This document shows positions 1-5,631 of a stretch of DNA of 6,083 nt, in pieces. The notes beneath the pieces are model-generated. The model did no database searches. It was not told the DNA's origin and was given only the letters and a program-made list of their open reading frames with translations. This stretch comes from Desulfobacteraceae bacterium (GTDB lineage Bacteria > Desulfobacterota > Desulfobacteria > Desulfobacterales > SURF-7): positions 1-6,083 of the forward strand of contig JAUXBD010000105.1 in the NCBI GenBank assembly GCA_030619585.1, read 5' to 3'. Within the stretch, counting starts at the first letter, position 1. Every line of letters begins with the position of its first letter. Both the position numbers and the translations under genes were made by a program.

Positions 1-41
1 AACTCCTTGGCTCACAGAACGACATGGCTACGATCCGACTT
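1..41 (-). other. Sequencing adapter contamination (MGI/BGI DNBSEQ read-2 adapter)
   Basis: Read on the minus strand, these 41 bases begin AAGTCGGATCGTAGCCATGT and end GAGCCAAGGAGTT. From memory this is identical to the standard MGI/BGI reverse-read adapter, lacking only its last G. It is adapter read-through left at a contig end, not organism DNA. The join to genomic sequence is between positions 41 and 42, where methyltransferase homology also stops. Nothing biological should be read from these bases, including the TGA at 12-14 that appears to end the neighbouring frame. Confidence 0.95.
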
Positions 42-209
42 GTTTTTGCAGGCAGTGCCCAGGTATACAGAAGATTTACCGCAATAACTTCCTATCTCAA
101 GGCATGGGCCCAACCTGCTTGCTTTTAAAGCAATATCATAAAGATGTTTGCCCTCTTCTTCATCAAGAAAGCCCTTTACATCCTGTATGAGTTTTTCATT
201 AAGTTGCAT
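42..209 (-). CDS. Class I SAM-dependent methyltransferase, N-terminal 56 codons (cut by contig end)
   Basis: Only the first 56 residues are genomic. They comprise an N-terminal helical stretch (1-33) and the start of a Rossmann-type methyltransferase fold: GPCLEIGSYCGKSSVYLG (34-51) fits motif I, the glycine-rich loop that binds S-adenosylmethionine (E/D-x-G-x-x-x-G pattern). The frame appears to run nine codons further (KSDRSHVVL) to a TGA, but those codons are sequencing adapter. The gene is therefore truncated by the assembly, not by mutation. The substrate cannot be told from this fragment. The ATG at 209-207 lies 40 bases after the ftsK stop with only an A-rich, weak ribosome site, which suggests it is the last visible gene of the leftward operon. 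The methyltransferase family call is fairly secure; a specific role is not. Confidence 0.75.
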
Positions 210-249
210 TTGTCTTTTTATCTTTGATGTTTTTCATGAGAAATGCGGG

Positions 250-2403
250 TTATGGCATTCCATCATATCCTCTGGCAAGGACCTCCCTTGGTTTAACTCC
301 ATCAGATGGTCCTACCACTCCCTCATTTTCCATCACTTCTATGATACGTGCAGCCCTGTTATAGCCGATCCGCAGATGGCGTTGAACCATTGATATTGAT
401 GCCTGGCCCGATTTGGTAACAAGTGCCACAGCCTCATCATATTTCTCATCATGATCCTCTTTTTCCCCACTGCCTTTCTCTTCCACAGGAGCCTGTATCA
501 CTTTTTCATCATATTCCGGGGTTTGCTGTTGTTTCCAGAACTCTATAACCCTTGCAAGCTCATCTTCAGATATGTAAGCTCCGTGAATCCTTTGAAGCTT
601 TGCAGTTCCAGGGGGCAACAAAAGCATATCACCGCTTCCAAGAAGGTTTTCAGCACCGTTTGAATCAAGAATTGTCCTTGAATCCGTTCTTGATGAAACC
701 TGAAATGAGATTCTGGTGGGAAAGTTCGCTTTTATGATTCCCGTAAGCACATCCACCGAAGGTCTCTGGGTTGCAAGCACGATATGAATTCCGGAAGCCC
801 GTGCCATCTGTGCAAGCCTGGTTAATGCAACCTCCACGTCACGTGATGCGACCATCATCAGATCTGCCAGCTCATCAATGATGATAACAATATAGGGCAG
901 CTTTTTAGGAGCGTCCTTTTCCAAGTCCTTTTTTGGGTCAGCCCCTTTATTCTCCTGTTCAATTTTTTTGTTGTACTGAGTTATATTTCTAACCTTTGCG
1001 TCTGCAAGGAGCTCATACCTTTTCTCCATCTCTTTTACCGCCCAGAATAGAGCGTTGGTCGCTTTTTTCATGTCGGTGACAACAGGTGTGATCAGATGGG
1101 GGATTCCGTCATACATGGAAAGCTCTATACGTTTTGGGTCCACCATGATCATTCTTACATCGTCAGGTGTAGCCTTGTATAAAAGACTTGATATCATTAC
1201 GTTAAGGCCTACGCTTTTTCCTGCACCCGTTGCACCTGCAATTAAAAGGTGCGGCATCTTGTCAAGTTGCACTGCAACAGGCTCGCCCACAATATCATAC
1301 CCCAGACAAAGTGTGAGTTTTGACTTTGACTTTTCAAAAGCACTGGAAATAACAATCTCTTTGAAACGCACAAATTCCCTGGTTTCATTTGGGATCTCAA
1401 TGCCGATTGCAGCTTTTCCCGGAATAGGGGCAACAATTCTTATGCTTATTGCACGCAGGGCAAGGGCAAGATCGTCTGTAAGGTTCACTATCTTGTTGAT
1501 TTTAACTCCGGGCGCCGGTTTGTACTCAAATGTTGTAATGACCGGGCCGGGAGAGACCGCAGACACCCTTCCATAAACCCCAAAATCTTCAAGCTTTTTT
1601 TCAAGCATCATGGATTGCATCCGAAGATTTTCATCATCAATAGCCACCGGCCTTTTTTCCGGATCTTTCAAGAGCTTTACAGATGGGAGACAATAGTCGT
1701 TATCTGCGCGCATAAATTCGAAAACTTCCTGTTTTGGAGCAGGGATGCTTTTGGCCGGTTTTGGCCTTGGGGCTTTTATTTTTATCTCCTGGGCTTTTTC
1801 CTTAGTTTGTTTTATTTCAGACACATGACTTTTTTTTGCTTTTTTTACCCGCTCTTTCCACTTGATAACCAAGGTTTTGACACGCTCAAAGATATCTATG
1901 GTTAATTGCCGTGACCTTTTAAAAAAAGCGATAAGAGAGAAGCCGGTGCAAAGGATAAAACCCGTGAGGAGCAAAAGAAGTAGAATAGTATTAGCGCCAA
2001 CAGGGCTTGTATATTGTACCAGAAATGATTTTATGGGAATCCCGACTATTCCGCCTGAGGAGAATTGTTTCCCGAAAATGGAGAAATGATTTAGAATAGA
2101 TCCGGAGGTTATAATTAAAATGGTTCCACCAACAGCAATATAAATATATGACCGTTCCCTGTTGGTACTAAAAATATGATAAGTTGATAAAAGAAGAATT
2201 ACAGGAAACCAGAATGCTCCAAGGCCGAACATCCCTATGAGAAGACCGGACAGATGGGCACCAACCCAGCCGAAAAGGTTGTGAATTTCACCTTTGGCCC
2301 CTGCATGGTGTATAGAAGGATCATGGGGACTGTATGACAACAGGCTTGCAAGTGTAAATATAAAAAGGAAAAAAATTAAAATTCCAGCAAGTTCTTTACG
2401 CAT
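250..2403 (-). CDS. ftsK: DNA translocase FtsK (FtsK/SpoIIIE family)
   Basis: A membrane-anchored hexameric ATPase that pumps chromosomal DNA through the closing division septum and activates dimer resolution at dif. The 717-residue protein has the full architecture. Four hydrophobic segments lie at about 5-24, 44-78, 84-105 and 137-161. A short Lys-rich cytoplasmic linker follows (about 162-225), far shorter than that of E. coli FtsK. The motor has Walker A GATGAGKS (390-397), Walker B YIVIIIDEL (504-512, acidic pair D510-E511) and the conserved ATQRPSVDVLTG stretch (544-555). A C-terminal winged-helix gamma domain (about 653-709, including QRHLRIGYNRAARII) would read KOPS and contact XerD. 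A charged Lys/Asp/Glu-rich insert at about 480-502 precedes Walker B and is probably a surface loop. The ATG at 2403 starts just before the first membrane segment. Its ribosome site is poor (AAGAAAAGACAC), 65 bases after the rnj stop, so it may rely on operon readthrough. The gene is complete and looks functional. Confidence 0.97.
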   Translation of the reverse strand: MRKELAGILIFFLFIFTLASLLSYSPHDPSIHHAGAKGEIHNLFGWVGAHLSGLLIGMFGLGAFWFPVILLLSTYHIFSTNRERSYIYIAVGGTILIITSGSILNHFSIFGKQFSSGGIVGIPIKSFLVQYTSPVGANTILLLLLLTGFILCTGFSLIAFFKRSRQLTIDIFERVKTLVIKWKERVKKAKKSHVSEIKQTKEKAQEIKIKAPRPKPAKSIPAPKQEVFEFMRADNDYCLPSVKLLKDPEKRPVAIDDENLRMQSMMLEKKLEDFGVYGRVSAVSPGPVITTFEYKPAPGVKINKIVNLTDDLALALRAISIRIVAPIPGKAAIGIEIPNETREFVRFKEIVISSAFEKSKSKLTLCLGYDIVGEPVAVQLDKMPHLLIAGATGAGKSVGLNVMISSLLYKATPDDVRMIMVDPKRIELSMYDGIPHLITPVVTDMKKATNALFWAVKEMEKRYELLADAKVRNITQYNKKIEQENKGADPKKDLEKDAPKKLPYIVIIIDELADLMMVASRDVEVALTRLAQMARASGIHIVLATQRPSVDVLTGIIKANFPTRISFQVSSRTDSRTILDSNGAENLLGSGDMLLLPPGTAKLQRIHGAYISEDELARVIEFWKQQQTPEYDEKVIQAPVEEKGSGEKEDHDEKYDEAVALVTKSGQASISMVQRHLRIGYNRAARIIEVMENEGVVGPSDGVKPREVLARGYDGMP

Positions 2404-2468
2404 ATTTTTTGTGTCTTTTCTTAAATATCAGGTCTTAAAAAAACAGGTTTTTTTGTCAGCCTTTGGCC

Positions 2469-4118
2469 TTACACCTCAATAATCACAGGGAGTATAATCG
2501 GCCTGCGTTTTATGGTAAAGTTAAAATACTTCCTTAAGGCTGTCTGTATTCTTGACTTTATTACTTCAATTCGATCAGGCTCGTCAACACCCACCTTTTG
2601 TACTATATCCAGCACAATAGACTGCGCATCATCAAGGATGTGTCCGGCTTCTGAAAAAAAGACAAACCCTTTTGAGATAATTTCAGGCCCATGGACCAAA
2701 GCTCCTGTCTTCTCATGAATTGCCATGGCTACAACCACAATCCCATCTTCAGAAAGATTCCGTCTCTCTTTGAGGACACTTCTTCCAACATCTCCCACAC
2801 CTTTGCCGTCAACAAGCACCCGGCCCGTTTCAACACTATCGCCTATTCTCCCCCCTTTTTTGTCAAACTCTATTATTTGGCCGTCTTCGGCGAGAAGAAC
2901 CCTCTCTTTTTTAATCCCCATGCTCTGGGCCAGCCTGGAATGGAGAACCAGGTGCCTGTACTCCCCGTGTATTGGAATGAAATATTTCGGCCTTGTGAGA
3001 TTGATCATCAATTTTAATTCTTCTCGAAAAGCATGGCCGGAAACATGGATGTCTGATATTTTTTCATAGATAACATCCGCCCCCTGTCTGTAAAGGTTGT
3101 TTATAATATGGGCAATAGCCTTTTCATTGCCGGGAATGAACTTTGAAGAGAGAATAACAGTGTCGTTATCCTTAATTTTTACCTGTTTATGGGTCCCTGC
3201 AGCAATTCTTGCAAGGGCGGACATGGGTTCACCCTGACTGCCTGTTGTTACAATGATGATTTTGTCATCAGGAAAATCGTTTATCCGGTCAACGGTGATT
3301 TCCATATTGTCCATGACATTCAGGTAATTAAGTTTTTTTGCAATTTGAACCGTCAGCTCAACACTTCTGCCGTTGAATACTATTTTGCAGCCCCTCTCTT
3401 TTGCAATATCAACTATTTTCTGAATCCTTGCTACATTTGATGCAAAAAGGGCAACGATTATCCTGCCGGAGCTTTTTGATAGAATGTTTCTCAAGGATTC
3501 ACCCACCTGTTTGCCGGATATTGTATGCCCCTCCTTTTCCACATTAGTGGAATCGGACAAAAGCGCCAGCACCCCTTTATCACCGTATTGTGCAAAACCG
3601 CTCACATCGGTAATCATGCCGCTTGAAGAATCGTAACTGATTTTAAAATCACCGGTATGAACAATAAGCCCCACAGGTGTCCTTATCGCAAGTCCCACAC
3701 CATCCACAACACTATGGCCCACGCGTAAGAAATTAATATTAAAAGGTCCTATGTTGAGCATTTCCTTTGGTCCGATTTCATGAAGGGTGGCCGTTTCGAG
3801 AAGGCCGTGCTCTTCAAGTTTATGCTTCACTATTCCCAGTGTAAAGGCGGTTCCGAAAACAGGTGCGTTGATCTCCCTTAGCAGATAAGGAAGCGCGCCA
3901 ATATGATCTTCATGGGCATGAGTTAAAATTATGCCTGAAACACTTGATTTTGTTTGCTTTAAATAAGCGATGTCAGGAATTACAATATCAATACCCAGCA
4001 TATAGTCTTCCGGGAACATAAGGCCTGTATCAATTAAGATAATGGTATCCTTATATTCAAACACCATCATATTAAGGCCGATCTCACCCAGTCCGCCCAG
4101 TGGTATAATTTTCAGCAT
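2469..4118 (-). CDS. rnj: Ribonuclease J
   Basis: A metallo-beta-lactamase/beta-CASP RNase that combines 5'-to-3' exonuclease and endonuclease activity on RNA in the cytoplasm and can take part in rRNA maturation and mRNA decay. The 549-residue length is typical. The N-terminus PLGGLGEIGLNMMVFEY is the family signature. Zinc-binding motif HAHEDH is at 67-72 (H67, H69, D71, H72), with further ligands in GHSVVD (H135) and HTGDFK (D157). The beta-CASP domain includes FASNVARIQ (225-233) and TTGSQGEPMSAL (291-302). Later motifs DIHVSGHA (356-363) and PKYFIPIHGEYRHL (377-390, H384) complete the active site, and a small C-terminal domain covers about 440-549. All expected catalytic residues are present. 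The ATG at 4118 has AAGGGA about 12 bases upstream and lies 21 bases after the preceding small gene. ftsK follows on the same strand. RNase J1 and J2 cannot be told apart, and no second copy is visible. Confidence 0.97.
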   Translation of the reverse strand: MLKIIPLGGLGEIGLNMMVFEYKDTIILIDTGLMFPEDYMLGIDIVIPDIAYLKQTKSSVSGIILTHAHEDHIGALPYLLREINAPVFGTAFTLGIVKHKLEEHGLLETATLHEIGPKEMLNIGPFNINFLRVGHSVVDGVGLAIRTPVGLIVHTGDFKISYDSSSGMITDVSGFAQYGDKGVLALLSDSTNVEKEGHTISGKQVGESLRNILSKSSGRIIVALFASNVARIQKIVDIAKERGCKIVFNGRSVELTVQIAKKLNYLNVMDNMEITVDRINDFPDDKIIIVTTGSQGEPMSALARIAAGTHKQVKIKDNDTVILSSKFIPGNEKAIAHIINNLYRQGADVIYEKISDIHVSGHAFREELKLMINLTRPKYFIPIHGEYRHLVLHSRLAQSMGIKKERVLLAEDGQIIEFDKKGGRIGDSVETGRVLVDGKGVGDVGRSVLKERRNLSEDGIVVVAMAIHEKTGALVHGPEIISKGFVFFSEAGHILDDAQSIVLDIVQKVGVDEPDRIEVIKSRIQTALRKYFNFTIKRRPIILPVIIEV

Positions 4119-4139
4119 AATATGGGTATTCCCTTTCGA

Positions 4140-4472
4140 CTAAACCATAACGCCTATTTTTTCAAATATTGCGTCAATAAGCTGTATAAACCAGTTTAGC
4201 TGTTTTTCAGTTGCGTAATTTATACAGTTGCACCGCACATTGTTTTTTGTACGCACAAGTAGCTCGCATGCCATCCGGCTTGGTTCCAGGTCAACGGCGA
4301 AGTAGAATGGCTGGCATTGAATATGGTTTTTCTGTATTTCAGATAGAATGTCTTTTCCAATCGGTATCCAGTAAATTCCATCGATTTTGGGAAAGCCATA
4401 ATTTTCGTCCATATAGGATTTTACTTTTTCATAATCTTCGAATCTTAGCTCATCAATTACATATTGTTTCAT
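4140..4472 (-). CDS. Conserved small protein of unknown function upstream of rnj
   Basis: A 110-residue soluble acidic-looking protein with no signal peptide or membrane segment. Visible features are an N-terminal helix-like stretch (MKQYVIDELRFEDYEKVKSY), a central hydrophobic segment GIYWIPIGKDIL (32-43), QPFYFAVDLEP (54-64), CELLVRTKNNVRCNC (69-83) with a Cys-x-Cys at 81-83, and a C-terminal amphipathic helix NWFIQLIDAIFEKIG (93-107). The text resembles a small conserved protein I associate with deltaproteobacteria, but I cannot name a family or function. The GTG at 4490 would add six residues (MIVPYI); the ATG at 4472 is preferred because homolog-like sequence begins there, although neither start has a recognisable Shine-Dalgarno. 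It is the first gene of the leftward group, 21 bases before rnj, so a link to RNA metabolism or simple co-transcription is possible. Coding status is supported by a protein-like composition and tight spacing. Confidence 0.75.
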   Translation of the reverse strand: MKQYVIDELRFEDYEKVKSYMDENYGFPKIDGIYWIPIGKDILSEIQKNHIQCQPFYFAVDLEPSRMACELLVRTKNNVRCNCINYATEKQLNWFIQLIDAIFEKIGVMV

Positions 4473-4554
4473 AATGTACGGAACTATCACAGTTTACTTG
4501 GGGGTGCAAGGCGTATGTGAGAGGCGTTTACCCTGAATATTGTTGGCGAATTTC

Positions 4555-4584
4555 TTGACAAGGCAAAAAACTTTTGTTAATAAT
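4555..4584 (+). promoter_or_regulatory. Predicted sigma-70 promoter of the aromatic operon
   Basis: A perfect -35 hexamer TTGACA lies at 4555-4560 and a five-of-six -10 hexamer AATAAT at 4579-4584, with 18 bases between them. Transcription would start around 4590-4592, a few bases after the -10 box. It faces the leader peptide, attenuator and aldolase gene. The predicted start falls on or next to the leader peptide ATG at 4592, leaving essentially no 5' untranslated region. The assignment is from consensus match only. Confidence 0.72.
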
Positions 4585-4591
4585 CGAAGCT

Positions 4592-4684
4592 ATGGAACTT
4601 TACCGACACTTTAATAGCCATGCATATATTCTGGGGTATTTTTTCTTTTTTAGCAGGACCTGCGGCCCTGGTGTTGTGGATTAG
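4592..4684 (+). CDS. Aromatic operon leader peptide (Phe/Tyr attenuator)
   Basis: A 30-codon frame starting MELYRHFNSHAYILG and ending in TAG at 4682-4684. It holds three tyrosines (4, 12, 16) and five phenylalanines (7, 17-20). The control run Y16-F17-F18-F19-F20 is encoded by TAT TTT TTC TTT TTT at 4637-4651. It lies directly after the predicted promoter and just ahead of an antiterminator/terminator pair, the layout of pheL-type leaders in enteric bacteria. The stop codon sits 15 bases past the antiterminator left arm (4659-4669), so a ribosome finishing the peptide would cover that arm, while one stalled at the early Phe codons would leave it free. There is no clear Shine-Dalgarno upstream of the ATG, which fits leaderless initiation if the promoter is placed correctly. 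A second frame (4620-4688) is a weaker candidate. Confidence 0.72.
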   Translation: MELYRHFNSHAYILGYFFFFSRTCGPGVVD

Positions 4685-4717
4685 GTAAAACAGCAAACCA
4701 TCCCAAAGGGCCGCAGG
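4659..4717 (+). promoter_or_regulatory. Antiterminator stem of the attenuator
   Basis: The left arm CCTGCGGCCCT (4659-4669) is the exact reverse complement of AGGGCCGCAGG (4707-4717), giving an 11-bp, GC-rich stem across a 37-base loop. The right arm is also the left side of the terminator hairpin at 4705-4736, so the two structures exclude each other. When a ribosome stalls on the Tyr/Phe codons at 4637-4651 the left arm should be free to pair and block termination. No strong separate 1:2 protector stem is visible; only a 4-bp GCAG/CTGC hairpin (4653-4663) sits beside the left arm. The completing ribosome itself may mask the left arm. Confidence 0.8.
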
Positions 4718-4740
4718 CAAAAGCCGGCGGCCCTTTTTTT
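4705..4740 (+). terminator. Rho-independent terminator (attenuator) before the aldolase gene
   Basis: Bases 4705-4714 (AAAGGGCCGC) pair with 4727-4736 (GCGGCCCTTT). After one A/G mismatch, GGC (4716-4718) pairs with GCC (4723-4725) around an AAAA loop. A run of seven T (4734-4740) follows, then ATTT. This is a strong intrinsic terminator, on the plus strand and 77 bases before the aldolase start. No complete gene ends just upstream on this strand except the leader peptide, so it must act as a regulated attenuator and not as the end of a previous operon. Confidence 0.9.
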
Positions 4741-4785
4741 ATTTAAAACCAATGTGCAGGTTTTTATTTAAAATCGATGTGCAGG
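4736..4785 (+). repeat. Tandem duplication of a 25-bp unit in the operon leader
   Basis: Two head-to-tail copies lie at 4736-4760 and 4761-4785. Each begins TTTTTATTTAAAA and ends ATGTGCAGG; they match at 23 of 25 positions, differing only at unit positions 14 (C/T) and 16 (A/G). The first copy starts inside the terminator T-tract, and the second ends 22 bases before the Shine-Dalgarno. It may be a simple local duplication that lengthened the leader, or a pair of protein- or RNA-binding sites. No function can be assigned from sequence. Confidence 0.85.
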
Positions 4786-4807
4786 TGAAAAACCGGCTTT
4801 AAATTAT

Positions 4808-4815
4808 AGGAGGAG
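4808..4815 (+). promoter_or_regulatory. Strong ribosome binding site of the aldolase gene
   Basis: AGGAGGAG lies directly upstream of the ATG at 4818 with a short spacer (two to four bases depending on register). It is the only strong Shine-Dalgarno in the window, in contrast to the poor sites of the other genes, and it fixes the start of the aldolase. Confidence 0.9.
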
Positions 4816-4817
4816 TT

Positions 4818-5621
4818 ATGAATATTGGTAAATCTGTCAGACTTGAGAGGATTTTTGATCGCAACACAGGAAGAACAATTATTGTTCCCCTTGATCACGG
4901 AGTCAGCATTGGCCCTATTTTCGGGTTGGTGGATCTTCGCGACACTGTGGATAAAGTGACCGAAGGGGGGGCAAACGCAGTTCTTATGCATAAAGGTGTG
5001 CCACGCCGCTCACATCGGGGGAGCGGTAAAGATGTGGGGCTTATCATTCATCTTTCCGCAAGCACCAGCCTCTCCCCTTTTCCAAATGCAAAAACTCTGG
5101 TTGGTAGTGTAGAGGATGCTATCAAACTGGGTGCTGATGCTGTTTCAGTTCATGTTAACCTGGGTGATGCAACCGAAAAGGATATGCTGCAAGAGTTGGG
5201 TCAAATAACCTCCACAGCAAACAATTGGGGAATGCCGGTTTTAGCTATGATATATGCACGGGGGCCAAAAGTTGCAGATGAATTCGCCCCCGATATAGTT
5301 TCACATTGTGCAAGGCTGGGTGAGGAGCTTGGCGCAGATGTGGTGAAGGTCCCATATACAGGCAACATAGAAACCTTTAGAAATGTTGTGGATGGTTGCT
5401 GTATCCCCGTGGTCATTGCCGGTGGTCCTAAAATGGATAGCTTGAAAGATATCGTTACGATGGTTTATGACTCAATACAGGCCGGAGGGGCAGGTCTTTC
5501 TGTGGGCAGAAACGTATTTCAGGCAGATGACCCAAAACAGTTGGTAAGGGCCTTGCACGGGATAGTGCATGAAAACTGGGAGGTGGATCAGGCAATGAAA
5601 CTTCTTGGAAACAAAAAATAG
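4818..5621 (+). CDS. aroA': 2-amino-3,7-dideoxy-D-threo-hept-6-ulosonate (ADH) synthase, class I aldolase family
   Basis: This belongs to the DeoC/LacD-like archaeal-type class I aldolase family. ADH synthase joins aspartate semialdehyde to 6-deoxy-5-ketofructose 1-phosphate, giving the precursor that 3-dehydroquinate synthase II (AroB') turns into dehydroquinate. It replaces the DAHP route. The 267-residue TIM barrel is full length. Visible active-site features are PLDHG (24-28, D26), the catalytic Tyr in AMIYARGP (Y146), the Schiff-base Lys in GADVVKVPYTG (K177), and phosphate-binding loops AGGP (201-204) and SVGRN (228-232). Class I fructose-bisphosphate aldolases share the fold and several motifs, so sequence alone does not settle the substrate. 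The aromatic attenuator upstream and pheA ten bases downstream favour ADH synthase. Desulfovibrio carries a similar gene in an aromatic operon, as I recall. The ATG at 4818 has AGGAGG just upstream. The gene appears intact. Confidence 0.85.
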   Translation: MNIGKSVRLERIFDRNTGRTIIVPLDHGVSIGPIFGLVDLRDTVDKVTEGGANAVLMHKGVPRRSHRGSGKDVGLIIHLSASTSLSPFPNAKTLVGSVEDAIKLGADAVSVHVNLGDATEKDMLQELGQITSTANNWGMPVLAMIYARGPKVADEFAPDIVSHCARLGEELGADVVKVPYTGNIETFRNVVDGCCIPVVIAGGPKMDSLKDIVTMVYDSIQAGGAGLSVGRNVFQADDPKQLVRALHGIVHENWEVDQAMKLLGNKK

Positions 5622-5631
5622 TAAACAGACT

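Noticed and set aside
12..209. A complete 65-residue protein or a methyltransferase pseudogene ended by TGA at 12-14
   Set aside because: The last nine codons and the stop lie within the sequencing adapter at 1-41; homology-like sequence ends exactly at 42.
1055..1576. Long open frame of 173 codons opposite ftsK
   Set aside because: It lies fully antisense to the motor domain of a clearly real gene, has no protein-family resemblance and no ribosome site; it is a shadow frame.
2420..2455. Possible terminator between rnj and ftsK (A7 and T8 runs around CCTG on the minus strand)
   Set aside because: The stem would be only A-T pairs without a GC-rich core; more likely low-complexity AT sequence within an operon.
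4533..4561. Minus-strand promoter using TTGTCA (complement of 4556-4561) for the leftward operon
   Set aside because: The -35-like match is a by-product of the near-palindromic CTTGACAAG, and the 17-base position offers only ATTCAG as a -10. No convincing leftward promoter was found in 4473-4592.
4736..4785. CRISPR-like repeat
   Set aside because: Two adjoining 25-bp units with no spacer between them and no cas genes; a simple tandem duplication.
4752..4802. Short frame (16 codons) starting in the first 25-bp repeat
   Set aside because: No ribosome binding site, no regulatory codon run, and it is simply carried by the repeat sequence.
4592..4817. T-box or other riboswitch ahead of the aromatic operon
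   Set aside because: No T-box conserved sequence is visible, and no known ligand-binding fold is recognisable. The codon run plus competing hairpins fit peptide attenuation better.
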